A stretch of 33,625 nucleotides of DNA, from positions 1-33,625 of the forward strand of contig CALFXW010000014.1 of NCBI GenBank assembly GCA_937957805.1, given 5' to 3'. The notes below the pieces were generated by a model, which ran no database searches, had not been told where the DNA came from, and saw only the letters and a program-made list of their open reading frames with translations. How positions within the stretch are numbered: position 1 is the first letter of the stretch; each line of letters begins with the position of its first letter. Positions 15,654-24,629 of this stretch are shown here, piece after piece. The stretch comes from an uncultured Sphingopyxis sp. (GTDB lineage: Bacteria; Pseudomonadota; Alphaproteobacteria; Sphingomonadales; Sphingomonadaceae). The position numbers and the translations under genes were made by a program.

Positions 15654-16807
15654 TGGCGGCCGAACCACTCGCCCTGTATGTGCACTGGCCCTTTTGCGTC
15701 AGCAAATGCCCCTATTGCGATTTTAACAGCCATGTGCGCGACCATGTCGATCAGGCGGCATGGCGTCAGGCGATGCTGGCCGATTTGCGTCATGAGGCGG
15801 CTTTGCTGCCGGGGCGCACATTGGGGTCGATATTTTTTGGCGGCGGCACCCCCAGCCTGATGCCGCCCGACAGCGTCGCGGCGATTATCGATGCAGCGGC
15901 GGGCGCATGGCCGATGGCCGATGGCGTTGAAATAACGCTGGAGGCCAATCCCAACAGTGTGGAGGTCGCCAATTTCGCCGCGCTGGCACGGGCAGGCGTG
16001 AACCGTATTTCAATTGGTATTCAATCGTTTGTAGATGATAGTTTAGCATTTCTGGGAAGGGCGCATAGCGCCGTCGAGGGACTGGCGGCGATTGCAACGG
16101 CGCAGCAGCATTTCGCGCGGGTCAGCTTTGACCTTATCACCGCGCGCCCCGGCCAGACATTGACGGCATGGCAAAGTGAATTGGCCCGCGCCCTGTCGCT
16201 CGGCACCGAACATCTGTCGCTCTATCAATTGACGATTGAACCGGGCACGCGGTTCAAAACCTTGTTCGACAAGGGCGAAATTATTTTGCCGGAGGAGGAT
16301 TTGGCCGCTGATCTGTTCAGCGCAACCCGCGAAATGACGGCGGCGGCGGGGCTTCCCGCCTATGAAATATCCAACCACGCCCGCCCCGGCGCGGAAAGCC
16401 GCCATAATTTATGCTATTGGCAATATGGCGATTATGCAGGGGTTGGCCCCGGCGCGCACGGGCGGCGCGCTGGCCAAGCCACGCAGCGCCATAAAAAGCC
16501 CGAAAATTGGCTGAAGTCGGTTGAAAAATCGGGCCACGGCCTGTGTCTGGAGGGGGCGCTCAGCCCAACGGCACGCGCGACGGAGGCGCTGGTGATGGGC
16601 TTGCGCCTGACCGGGGGGGTGGATCTGGCGCGCATCGCGGCCCGCACATCCATGCCCGTCGATGCGCTGATTGATGATGTTGCCTGCGATGATCTGGTAC
16701 GACTGGGGCTGGTGCATCGCGATGGCGCGCGTCTGGCGCTCAGCGAAGCGGGGATGCCGCTGCTCGATGCGATATTGCCCAAATTGGTCGCCGTGGCGGC
16801 GGGATGA
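15653..16807 (+). CDS. hemW: Radical SAM heme chaperone HemW
   Basis: 384 residues from the ATG at 15653, which overlaps the rdgB stop (TGATG). The radical SAM cluster motif is CVSKCPYCDF with Cys15, Cys19 and Cys22. FFGGGTPSLM, EANPNS and GVNRISIGIQSF follow, and the HemW-type C-terminal domain is present (NLCYWQYGDYAGVGPGAHGRR). Older annotation called this family oxygen-independent coproporphyrinogen oxidase; HemW is now seen as a heme-transfer protein. Confidence 0.93.
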   Translation: MAAEPLALYVHWPFCVSKCPYCDFNSHVRDHVDQAAWRQAMLADLRHEAALLPGRTLGSIFFGGGTPSLMPPDSVAAIIDAAAGAWPMADGVEITLEANPNSVEVANFAALARAGVNRISIGIQSFVDDSLAFLGRAHSAVEGLAAIATAQQHFARVSFDLITARPGQTLTAWQSELARALSLGTEHLSLYQLTIEPGTRFKTLFDKGEIILPEEDLAADLFSATREMTAAAGLPAYEISNHARPGAESRHNLCYWQYGDYAGVGPGAHGRRAGQATQRHKKPENWLKSVEKSGHGLCLEGALSPTARATEALVMGLRLTGGVDLARIAARTSMPVDALIDDVACDDLVRLGLVHRDGARLALSEAGMPLLDAILPKLVAVAAG

Positions 16808-16852
16808 TAACGGCATAGAAAAGGCCCCCCAGCCGCCCTATGTTACCGCGCC

Positions 16853-17749
16853 ATGACGCCAGTGCAGAGCCTGATTGCCGATTGGCAGCACCGCCTGACG
16901 GTCGAACAGCGCCGTTCGCCGCACAGCGTGCGCGCCTATATCGCCACCGCGCATCGTTTTGTCGCCTTTCTGGCCGACCATCGCGGGCAGGGGGTGGATG
17001 GCGCGATGCTGGCCGCGCTCGAACCCGCCGATTTGCGCAGCTACCTCGCCGCGCGACGGAGGGAGGGGCTGTCCAACACCTCTGCCGCGCGCGAATTATC
17101 GGCGGTGCGCAGTTTTTTGCGTCATGTTGGTGGCATGGCAGCAGCGGTGCCACAGGTGCGCGGCCCGCGCGTGCGCAAGGGGCTGCCGCGCCCGGTCACC
17201 CCCGACGAAGCGGTGGGCATGGCCGATGCGCTCGATGCCATGGCACCGCAGGATTGGCAGGGCGCGCGCGACCATGCGCTCCTCCTCCTCCTCTACGGTG
17301 CGGGGCTGCGCATAGCAGAGGCATTGTCGCTGACGGGCAGTGCGCTTGGTGCGGATGATGTGCTGCGCGTGACGGGCAAACGCGGCAAAATGCGGCAGGT
17401 CGCGCTGATTGCGCCGGTACGGGATGCCATCCACCAATATGCCGCGCTCTGCCCCTATGCACTGGGGGCGGATGCGCCGCTGTTTCGCGGGGCGCGCGGC
17501 GGGGCATATAGCGATGCGATTTTCCGCCGCCACCTGGCGCGCGTGCGCCAAGCATTGGGCATTGCCGACAGTGCGACTCCGCACGCGATGCGCCACAGTT
17601 TTGCCAGCCATTTGCTGGCCGAAGGGGTGGATTTGCGCGCGCTACAGATGCTGCTCGGCCATGCCAGCCTGTCATCAACACAGGTTTATACCAAGGTGGA
17701 TAGCGCCACCTTGCTCGCACAATATGCACGCGCGCATCCCAGGGGGTAG
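16853..17749 (+). CDS. xerC: Tyrosine recombinase, XerC type
   Basis: 298 residues. The N-terminal SAM-like core-binding domain (about 3-92) is followed by the catalytic domain with all expected residues: Arg153 (GAGLRIAEAL), Lys176 (TGKRGK), His244 and Arg247 (HAMRHSF), His270 (LLGHASLSSTQ) and nucleophile Tyr279. The length and the lack of extra domains suit a chromosome-dimer-resolving XerC acting at dif, rather than a phage integrase. Location in a housekeeping cluster after hemW supports that. XerC versus XerD cannot be fully settled from sequence alone. ATG start. Confidence 0.88.
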   Translation: MTPVQSLIADWQHRLTVEQRRSPHSVRAYIATAHRFVAFLADHRGQGVDGAMLAALEPADLRSYLAARRREGLSNTSAARELSAVRSFLRHVGGMAAAVPQVRGPRVRKGLPRPVTPDEAVGMADALDAMAPQDWQGARDHALLLLLYGAGLRIAEALSLTGSALGADDVLRVTGKRGKMRQVALIAPVRDAIHQYAALCPYALGADAPLFRGARGGAYSDAIFRRHLARVRQALGIADSATPHAMRHSFASHLLAEGVDLRALQMLLGHASLSSTQVYTKVDSATLLAQYARAHPRG

Positions 17750-17882
17750 GCCAGAGGATAAGGAGGTTTTTGCGCCATTATGCGCCGGGCCACAGCATCT
17801 GCATTGGCGTTGGCGTAAAATCATGGCAACAGGGCGCAGCGGTGGTGTGCCGCCGCGCGAAAATCGAAAGGGCAGACCGCCG

Positions 17883-18962
17883 ATGGGTTGGGCGAAAAAA
17901 TTTGTGGGTTTCGCATTGGCGATGCTGTTGGCCGGCCCCGCGCTGGCGGCGGCTGGGGTTGCCCGCACGCCCGAAGAAAATTTGGCCGCGCTGCGCGAAC
18001 AGGAAACGCGCGTTGCGATTATTGGCGACCGGCTGGCAATCGCTGCGGCGGATGCGGGCTGGTGTGCCGATGGCCATTCGCTGGGCTGGGCATTGGGCGA
18101 AGTTGGCCAATATCCCAAGGCGCTGCGCTTTGCCGTGCGGCGGGGCTGGGCGGTGCCAGCGGGTGCCAATTTATTTGTTGCTGCCGTTGTGCCCGGCGGC
18201 GCGGCGGCTGAGGCAGGGATAACCGCTGGTACCGGCATTTATTCGATTAACGGGCGCACACCGATGCGCAATCCCTTTGAAACACCATCATCGCATGGGC
18301 GTGAACAATCCGAACGATTGATAGACCGTTTGCTCGCCGAGGGGCCGTTAACGCTGACCATCGCGGGGGCGGATGGCGTGCGGCGCGAAGTGACATTGCG
18401 CCCGCGCAGGGCGTGCAAGACGCGCTTTCTGGTCGCTGCGGAGGATGAGGAGCAAGCCTATGCCGATGGGCAAAATGTGCTGGTGACCGCGGGGATGGCG
18501 CGCTTTACCAATGGCAAGGATGACGAATTGGCCGCAGTCATCGCGCATGAATTATCGCACAATATCCTGCGCCATGTGTCGCGCACCGAAGAATCGGGGA
18601 CTCCGGATAATTACACCCGATATTTGCGCCGTTACCTCAATATCACGCGTTCGATGGAGGAGGAGGCGGACCGGCTGTCGGTCTGGCTGCTCGCCCGCGC
18701 GGGCTATGAAGCGCGTGCGCCAGTGCAATTTTGGGAACATTTCGGCCCCAATCATGATGGTGCGGGCTTTTATGGGCGCACGCATGACCGTTGGCAGGAC
18801 CGCGTCGCCGCGATTGAAAATGAATTGGCGGCAATGGCGGCGGCAAAGGGGCGCGATGCCAATGCCCGTCCCGCACTGCTCGACCGGCGCGACGTGGTGC
18901 CGGTGCCCGGTGTGCGGCCCGACATCAGCCATCCCGCAACGCCGCAGCCCGCTGGAAATTGA
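17883..18962 (+). CDS. Exported M48-family zinc metallopeptidase with PDZ-like domain
   Basis: 359 residues from the ATG at 17883, chosen because a signal peptide (KKFVGFALAMLLAGPALAAA) follows immediately; an in-frame ATG at 17823 would bury it. Residues about 95-172 look like a PDZ domain (AAVVPGGAAAEAGITAGTGIYSING). The zinc motif HELSH is at 222-226 with Glu261 in EEEADRLS as the likely third ligand. The protein is probably a periplasmic, BepA-like quality-control protease. It is followed by msrA after one base, suggesting an operon. Confidence 0.88.
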   Translation: MGWAKKFVGFALAMLLAGPALAAAGVARTPEENLAALREQETRVAIIGDRLAIAAADAGWCADGHSLGWALGEVGQYPKALRFAVRRGWAVPAGANLFVAAVVPGGAAAEAGITAGTGIYSINGRTPMRNPFETPSSHGREQSERLIDRLLAEGPLTLTIAGADGVRREVTLRPRRACKTRFLVAAEDEEQAYADGQNVLVTAGMARFTNGKDDELAAVIAHELSHNILRHVSRTEESGTPDNYTRYLRRYLNITRSMEEEADRLSVWLLARAGYEARAPVQFWEHFGPNHDGAGFYGRTHDRWQDRVAAIENELAAMAAAKGRDANARPALLDRRDVVPVPGVRPDISHPATPQPAGN

Positions 18963-18963
18963 T

Positions 18964-19491
18964 ATGACCCAAGCCATCGCCATTTTTGCCGGCGGCTGTT
19001 TCTGGTGCACCGAGGCGGTGTTCGCCAAGCTGGCGGGCGTCACCCATGTCGAGGCAGGCTATATCGGCGGCCATATGGCCAACCCCGATTATAAAAGTGT
19101 TTGTGCCGGAACCACCGGCCATGCAGAGGCCATTCGGATTGCCTATGATCCAGCGGTCATCAGCTATGCCGAGTTGCTGGATGTATTTTTCGCAACGCAT
19201 GATCCGACCCAGTTGAACCGGCAGGGCAATGACATCGGCACCCAATATCGCAGCGCGATTTTCCCTGCTGATGCCAGCGAAGATGCCGAGGCGGCGGCGG
19301 CAATTACCCGCGCCGCGCCCAACTGGCCTGACCCCATCGTCACCAGTATAGAGGGGGGCGAATGGTGGCCGGCGGAGGATTATCACCAGAATTATTGGGT
19401 CAATGACGGACAGCGCAACCCATATTGCATCGCCACCATTCCGCCGAAAATCGCCAAGCTACAGGCGAAATTCGGCGACAAGCTATCCTGA
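18964..19491 (+). CDS. msrA: Peptide methionine sulfoxide reductase MsrA
   Basis: 175 residues. The catalytic motif GCFWC places the sulfenic-acid Cys at residue 12. Further family motifs are VEAGYIGGHMANPDYKSVCAGTTGHAE, FFATHDPTQLNRQGNDIGTQYRS and AEDYHQNYW. It reduces methionine-S-sulfoxide in oxidised proteins. There is no signal peptide, so it acts in the cytoplasm. The start is one base after the M48 protease stop, and the ribosome site lies within that gene. Confidence 0.96.
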   Translation: MTQAIAIFAGGCFWCTEAVFAKLAGVTHVEAGYIGGHMANPDYKSVCAGTTGHAEAIRIAYDPAVISYAELLDVFFATHDPTQLNRQGNDIGTQYRSAIFPADASEDAEAAAAITRAAPNWPDPIVTSIEGGEWWPAEDYHQNYWVNDGQRNPYCIATIPPKIAKLQAKFGDKLS

Positions 19492-19505
19492 ATAAAGAGG
19501 CAAAA

Positions 19506-20375
19506 TTGCAAAAAGTTCGCAAAGCCATTTTCCCGGTTGCCGGGCTTGGCACCCGCTTTCTGCCCGCGACCAAGGCTATTCCAAAGGAAATGCTGCCGAT
19601 CGTCGACAGGCCGCTGATCCAATATGCCGTCGATGAAGCGCGGGAGGCGGGGATCGAACAGATGATCTTTGTCACCGGGCGCGGCAAGGGCGCGATAGAG
19701 GATCATTTCGACATCGCCTTTGAACTGGAAAAGACGATGGGCGAACGCGGGCGCGACCTGTCCGTCCTCACCTCCACCCGGCTGGCACCGGGCAATTGCG
19801 CCTATGTTCGCCAGCAGGAACCATTGGGTCTGGGCCATGCCATCTGGTGCGCGCGCGACATTGTCGGCGATGAACCCTTTGCTATTTTCCTGCCCGATGA
19901 ATTCATGGTCGGCGCGCCCGGCTGTATGAAGCAGATGATGGATGTTTATGACCGCATCGGCGGCAACATCATTTCGGTTCTGGAAGTGCCGCATGAACAA
20001 GTGTCGAGCTATGGCGTTATTGCGCCGGGCGAGAGCGATGGCAGGGTGACAGAGGTGCGCGCGCTCGTCGAAAAGCCAAAGCTGGCCGATGCGCCGTCCA
20101 ATCTGATCGTTTCGGGCCGCTATATTTTGCAGCCCGACGTCATGCGCATCCTCGAACGGCAGGAAAAGGGCGCGGGTGGGGAGATTCAACTGACCGACGC
20201 GATGGCGCGGATGATCGGCAATCAACCCTTTAATGCGGTGACTTTTGACGGGCGGCGTTTCGATTGCGGCAGCCATTTGGGATATGTGGAGGCGAATGTC
20301 GCCATCGCGCTCGACCGGCCGCATCTGGGCGACGCGCTCAGCGCGTCGCTGCGCCAGATGTTGTCCGGGCGATAG
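19506..20375 (+). CDS. galU: UTP-glucose-1-phosphate uridylyltransferase GalU
   Basis: 289 residues from a TTG at 19506, preceded by AAAGAGG; longer in-frame starts would lie inside msrA. The nucleotide-binding motif GLGTRFLPATKAIPKEMLP, the YAVDEAREAGI segment, GLGHAIWCAR, LPDEFMVG, VEKP and GYVEAN are all typical of bacterial GalU. The enzyme makes UDP-glucose for surface polysaccharides and other glycoconjugates. It sits 14 bases after msrA. Confidence 0.95.
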   Translation: MQKVRKAIFPVAGLGTRFLPATKAIPKEMLPIVDRPLIQYAVDEAREAGIEQMIFVTGRGKGAIEDHFDIAFELEKTMGERGRDLSVLTSTRLAPGNCAYVRQQEPLGLGHAIWCARDIVGDEPFAIFLPDEFMVGAPGCMKQMMDVYDRIGGNIISVLEVPHEQVSSYGVIAPGESDGRVTEVRALVEKPKLADAPSNLIVSGRYILQPDVMRILERQEKGAGGEIQLTDAMARMIGNQPFNAVTFDGRRFDCGSHLGYVEANVAIALDRPHLGDALSASLRQMLSGR

Positions 20376-20389
20376 GGGGGGGGATTGCT

Positions 20390-20713
20390 ATGCGCCGCGC
20401 CGCCATTTTGCTCTGTCTGTCGATGCCGCTGATCGGCGGCTGTGTCGCGCGCGCGGCAATTGATGCGGTAACCGCGCCGGTGCGCGCGGTGGGCCAAGCG
20501 GCAGATTGGGCGACCACCAGTCAGGATGAGGCGGACCGCGCGCTTGGCCGCCGGGTGCGTGAACGCGATGCGGCGATTGGCCGGTTACAACGGCAGCGCG
20601 AACAGGCGGCGCGCGATTGCGCTGAGGGGGATGAAGAAGCGTGCGCGGCGGCGCAGGCGTTGACGTCGCAAATCACCAATTTGCAAAATGCGCCGCTGGA
20701 ACCGGCGGATTAG
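20390..20713 (+). CDS. Small lipoprotein of unknown function
   Basis: 107 residues. A G-rich ribosome site precedes the ATG at 20390. The signal peptide ends with the lipobox LIGGC (Cys near residue 17). The mature part is a charged, mostly helical segment (about 45-85) with many Arg, Glu and Gln residues and two further Cys in DCAEGDEEACAAAQ, perhaps a disulfide. It is not similar to any family I can name. It is probably co-transcribed with galU. Confidence 0.75.
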   Translation: MRRAAILLCLSMPLIGGCVARAAIDAVTAPVRAVGQAADWATTSQDEADRALGRRVRERDAAIGRLQRQREQAARDCAEGDEEACAAAQALTSQITNLQNAPLEPAD

Positions 20714-20730
20714 GCGCAGCTTTTGCGCCT
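20712..20730 (+). terminator. Hairpin at the end of the lipoprotein gene
   Basis: Perfect 7-bp arms AGGCGCA and TGCGCCT with a GCTTT loop overlap the stop codon. There is no following U-run, so it is at best a weak terminator or an mRNA-end stabiliser for the rightward series. Confidence 0.4.
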
Positions 20731-20769
20731 GCGGGCAGGGGGCTGACGCGACGGCCTTGGCCGACAATC

Positions 20770-21729
20770 CTATTCAGTCACCGCCGCGCGGCGCAGCCGG
20801 TCGTTAATCGCAATGCCGATGCCGGTCATGGGGATGGGGTCGATGGCGATGCGCGGGTGCGGGGCTGCTGCCCCGGCGTGGAGCGCGTCGAATAAATGCG
20901 CTGCCGCCTCTGCCAAATCGCCGCTGATGCTCAAAATATAGTCACCCTCTGCCCGACCAAAGCTGATGCAAAACGCATCATCGGGCGCACCCATATAGTC
21001 GACCAACACCGGCTTGCCCGGCGCATAATGGCGCGCCAATTGCCCCGGCGCATTTATCGCATCCCCGCTATGCGCGCGCACCGGAAGGCCGCAAACAGCG
21101 CTGAGCATTTCGGGCAAAATCGGGCCGGGGCGCAGCAGCGTAATTGCATCGTCCCCCACCGCGACAATCGTTGATTCAAGCCCGGTGGCGCAGACCCCGC
21201 CATCCAAAATCATGGGCACGCGCGCGCCAAGGCTGGCGGCAACATGTGCGGCGCTGGTCGGGCTGATGCTGCCCGATAAATTGGCCGATGGCGCGGCAAG
21301 GGGCCGCCCGACCGCGCCAATCAATGCGCGCATGACACCATGGGCCGGACAGCGCAGCGCAATCGTCGGCAACCCCGCCGTCACGGCTGTTGCCACCTTT
21401 GCTCCATCACGCAGCGGTAAAACCAAGGTGAGCGCACCGGGCCAAAATGCCGTCGCCAGTGCGCGGGCGGGCGCGTTCCAATCCGCAATCCGCTCTGCCA
21501 TTTCCATGTCGGCAACATGGACAATCAGCGGGTTGAAACTGGGCCGCCCCTTTGCCGCATATATGGCGGCGATGGCGGCGGGATTGGTCGCATCCCCCGC
21601 CAGCCCATATACGGTTTCGGTCGGCACGCCGATGCATGCGCCCGCCGCAATCCGCGCCGCCGCCGCTGCTATATTCGCGTCATCTGCGGGGCATATTTGC
21701 CCGTGCCGTAGGGGATTTGAGCCTGCCAT
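20770..21729 (-). CDS. L-threonylcarbamoyladenylate synthase, Sua5 type
   Basis: 319 residues. The N-terminal YrdC domain (about 15-205) has GVPTETVYGLAGDA, IYAAKGRPSFNPLIVHV and RPLAAPSANLSGSISPT. The extra C-terminal Sua5 domain follows after SPGQLARHYAPGKP-like sequence (APGQLARHYAPGKPVL), which makes it Sua5 rather than TsaC. It forms threonylcarbamoyl-AMP for the t6A37 modification of tRNAs. ATG start at 21729; it is divergent from the acyl-CoA dehydrogenase gene. Confidence 0.95.
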   Translation of the reverse strand: MAGSNPLRHGQICPADDANIAAAAARIAAGACIGVPTETVYGLAGDATNPAAIAAIYAAKGRPSFNPLIVHVADMEMAERIADWNAPARALATAFWPGALTLVLPLRDGAKVATAVTAGLPTIALRCPAHGVMRALIGAVGRPLAAPSANLSGSISPTSAAHVAASLGARVPMILDGGVCATGLESTIVAVGDDAITLLRPGPILPEMLSAVCGLPVRAHSGDAINAPGQLARHYAPGKPVLVDYMGAPDDAFCISFGRAEGDYILSISGDLAEAAAHLFDALHAGAAAPHPRIAIDPIPMTGIGIAINDRLRRAAVTE

Positions 21730-21789
21730 GCTGCGCGGCTATAACGGGATGCACGCGCGCAGCAAGGCAGGATGGGCAAAGGATTGTTG

Positions 21790-23511
21790 ATGGCTTTTCA
21801 AATAGCGACGCAGGAACAGGCATTTGTCCTCAATCATGTGACGGGGATTGGTGAACTGGCGGCGCATGAGCGCTTTGCCGCCGCCAGCGCGGACATGGTC
21901 GATGCGATTATCGATGGCATCGCCCAACTGGCAGAGGGGGAATATGCCCCGCTCAACCGGCATGGCGATATCCACAACCCGCGCTGGGTTGATGGACGGG
22001 TGGTGATGCCCGACGGGGTGCGCGCCGCCTATCGCGCGACGGTTGATGGCGGCTGGGGCAGCATCGACGCGCCAGAGGCATATGGCGGGCAGGGGCTGCC
22101 ATTTTCGCTCGCCTCCATCGTCATCGAATCGCTCGGCACCGCCAATATGGGGCTGACGCTCATCAATTTGCTGACCCCCGGAGCGATCCATGCGTTGCTT
22201 GCTTATGGCAGCGATGCGCAAAAATCGACCTATCTGCCCAAATTGGTGTCGGGCGAGTGGAACGGGACGATGAACCTGACCGAACCGGGGGCGGGGAGCG
22301 ATGTCGGCGCGCTGAAAGCCTATGCCGAACCACTGGGTGACGGGCGCTGGCGTATTCGCGGGCAAAAGATTTTCATCACCTTTGGCGAACATGATTTAAC
22401 CGACAATATCGTCCATCTGGTGCTGGCGCGCACGAGCGATGCGCCCGCCGGTACGCGCGGCATTTCGCTGTTCCTCGTCCCCAAATATCGGCTGGATGCG
22501 GCGGGCCAGCCCGGCATCGACAATGGCGTGCGCTGCCTGTCCATCGAACATAAATTGGGCATCCATAATTCGCCGACCTGCGTCATGTCCTATGGCGAAG
22601 ATGGCGATTGTTTTGGCGAATTGATCGGCGACCTGCACGGCGGCATGCGCGCGATGTTCGTCATGATGAATAATGCGCGGCTGAATGTCGGTAATCAGGG
22701 GGTGCAGATTGCCGAACGCGCCACCCAGCAGGCATTATCCTATGCCGCAGAGCGCGTGCAGTCGGCGCGCGCCAGTGCGCCAGGCGCGGGTAGCGTCGCG
22801 ATTATCGAACACCCCGATGTCCGCCGGATGTTGTGGCGGATGCGCGCGCTGACCCAGGGTGGGCGCGCCATATTATATTATGCCGCCGGGCAGATGGACC
22901 GCGCGACTTTGGGGGATAAGGCGGCGTCCGATCGTGCCGATATCCTGATCCCGCTGGTCAAGGCGTGGGCGACCGATATGGGGGTGGAGGTTGCGAGCAT
23001 CGGCGTGCAGGTGCACGGCGGCATGGGCTTTATCGAGGAAACGGGCGCCGCACAGCATTATCGCGATGCCCGTATCGCCCCGATTTATGAGGGGACGAAC
23101 GGCATTCAGGCTGCCGATTTGGTGACCCGCAAGCTGGGACTGGCCGATGGCGCGGCGGTGCGCGCGCTGATTGCGGATGTCGCCGATGCCGCGCCCGACG
23201 GTTCGCCGCTTGCCGCGCTCGCCGCCGCATGCGCGGATGTTGCAGGCTGGATGGCGGGTGCGAACGTCGATGACCGATTGGCGGGCAGCGCCGATTTCCT
23301 CCACATGTTTGCCGTTGCGGTCGCCGGTTGGCAAATGCTGCGCCAGCGCGACATCGCGGCCGAAATGCTGACGGCGGGGGAGGGGGATGGCGATTTTCTG
23401 CGCGCCAAATGCGCAGCGGCGGAACATTTCCTCACCCATATTGTCAGTGAGGCGCTGGGACGTCGCACGGGGGCAATGGCGGGCGCAGCGGGGCTGTACG
23501 CCGCCTTCTAA
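21790..23511 (+). CDS. Acyl-CoA dehydrogenase
   Basis: 573 residues from the ATG at 21790, which has AAAGGA six bases upstream; the in-frame ATG at 21772 adds six residues. Features of the family: MNLTEPGAGSDVGALKAYA (FAD/substrate binding), GVQVHGGMGFIEETGAAQHYRDARIAPIYEGTNGIQAADL with the catalytic Glu in YEGTNG, and an extra C-terminal domain typical of the longer ~580-residue subgroup. It oxidises an acyl-CoA to the 2-enoyl-CoA; chain length is unknown. It converges on dinB with the stops sharing CTAA. Confidence 0.93.
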   Translation: MAFQIATQEQAFVLNHVTGIGELAAHERFAAASADMVDAIIDGIAQLAEGEYAPLNRHGDIHNPRWVDGRVVMPDGVRAAYRATVDGGWGSIDAPEAYGGQGLPFSLASIVIESLGTANMGLTLINLLTPGAIHALLAYGSDAQKSTYLPKLVSGEWNGTMNLTEPGAGSDVGALKAYAEPLGDGRWRIRGQKIFITFGEHDLTDNIVHLVLARTSDAPAGTRGISLFLVPKYRLDAAGQPGIDNGVRCLSIEHKLGIHNSPTCVMSYGEDGDCFGELIGDLHGGMRAMFVMMNNARLNVGNQGVQIAERATQQALSYAAERVQSARASAPGAGSVAIIEHPDVRRMLWRMRALTQGGRAILYYAAGQMDRATLGDKAASDRADILIPLVKAWATDMGVEVASIGVQVHGGMGFIEETGAAQHYRDARIAPIYEGTNGIQAADLVTRKLGLADGAAVRALIADVADAAPDGSPLAALAAACADVAGWMAGANVDDRLAGSADFLHMFAVAVAGWQMLRQRDIAAEMLTAGEGDGDFLRAKCAAAEHFLTHIVSEALGRRTGAMAGAAGLYAAF

Positions 23512-24590
23512 TCACCCAATTCGGCAAATAGCGGCAGATCGTCGGCGTGTGCATAGCCCGACAGGCTGACCCCCATCAGCCGCACCCCCTTTGCCAGCGG
23601 CATTTCGCGGTGCAAAATCCGCTCGGCTATGGCGGCAAGCTGCGCATGACTGGTGACCGGCCCGTCGGCACTGGACGAACGGGTCATCAGTTGAAAATCG
23701 GCGAATTTCAGTTTCAACGTCACCGTGCGCGGCGGCGCATCGGCATCCACCCGGGCGCGTTCCCACAAAATATCGACGATATTGGTGAGCGCGCCACACA
23801 GTGCATCCTCCCCCAATAAATCCCATTCAAAGGTGCGTTCAGCCCCCACCGATTTGCGCACCGAGCGCGCATCGACGGGGCGATTGTCGATCCCATGCGC
23901 CATTGCGCGCAGCCATTGGGCGGTGCCGCCGCGAAATTCGCTGCGCAAAACCGCCTCGTCACATTGTGCCAGTTGCGCGACCGATGCGATGCCCAGCCCC
24001 TCCAGCCGCGCGGCGGTGGCTGGCCCGACGCCATGCAGGCGGCGCACCGACAATCGCTGGACGAACGCCGCCTCCCGCCCCGGTGGCACCACCGTCAGCC
24101 CGTTGGGTTTATTTTCATCGCTGGCCAATTTGGCGATGAGCTTGTTGGTCGCCACCCCGGCCGACGCGGTGAGCTGTGTTTCGGCCAATATCCGCGCGCG
24201 CAGCCATTGCGCGGTCGCCGTCGCGCTGCCCAGTCCCAATTTATCGGCGCTGACATCCAGATAGGCCTCGTCGAGCGACAGGGGCTGCACCGCGTCCGCC
24301 GCCTCGGCAAAAATCGCGCGGATCTGGCGTGATACGCTGCGATAGACGTCAAATCGTGGGCGCGCGAAGATGAGTGCGGGGCACAGCCGCGCGGCGGTGA
24401 CGCTGGGCATGGCCGAACGGACGCCGAATTTACGCGCTTCATAACTGGCGGCGGCAACCACGCCGCGCTGGCTCGACCCGCCGACCGCGACCGGCTGACC
24501 GCGCAGCGCCGGGTCATCGCGCTGTTCGACCGACGCGAAAAAAGCGTCCATATCGACATGGATTATTTTGCGCGGGCCATCCTCTGCCAT
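23508..24590 (-). CDS. dinB: DNA polymerase IV (Y-family translesion polymerase)
   Basis: 360 residues. Catalytic motifs HVDMDAFFASVEQ (about 11-23) and QPLSLDEAYLDVS carry the three metal-binding acidic residues. The finger SYEARKFGVRSAMPSVTA, the helix-hairpin-helix LHGVGPATAARLEGLGI, and the little-finger domain (about 245-345) are in order. It performs error-prone bypass synthesis after DNA damage. A GTTC-N7-GTTC SOS box lies seven bases before the ATG, so LexA control is expected. Confidence 0.96.
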   Translation of the reverse strand: MAEDGPRKIIHVDMDAFFASVEQRDDPALRGQPVAVGGSSQRGVVAAASYEARKFGVRSAMPSVTAARLCPALIFARPRFDVYRSVSRQIRAIFAEAADAVQPLSLDEAYLDVSADKLGLGSATATAQWLRARILAETQLTASAGVATNKLIAKLASDENKPNGLTVVPPGREAAFVQRLSVRRLHGVGPATAARLEGLGIASVAQLAQCDEAVLRSEFRGGTAQWLRAMAHGIDNRPVDARSVRKSVGAERTFEWDLLGEDALCGALTNIVDILWERARVDADAPPRTVTLKLKFADFQLMTRSSSADGPVTSHAQLAAIAERILHREMPLAKGVRLMGVSLSGYAHADDLPLFAELGD

Positions 24591-24596
24591 GCCCTT

Positions 24597-24611
24597 GTTC
24601 TTAACATGTTC
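24597..24611 (-). promoter_or_regulatory. LexA (SOS) box upstream of dinB
   Basis: GTTC (24597-24600), seven bases, GTTC (24608-24611), an exact match to the alphaproteobacterial LexA motif GTTC-N7-GTTC. It is between the dinB ATG (24590) and the CPBP gene end (24630), where it would block dinB transcription. Confidence 0.85.
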
Positions 24612-24629
24612 TAACGCAACACGCCAGTT

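Noticed and set aside
16853..17749. Phage or integron integrase
   Set aside because: Size, motif spacing and housekeeping neighbours fit XerC; there is no integron additional domain and no att sites were seen.
17409..17882. Extended N-terminus of the M48 protease
   Set aside because: It overlaps xerC and would place the signal peptide inside the protein.
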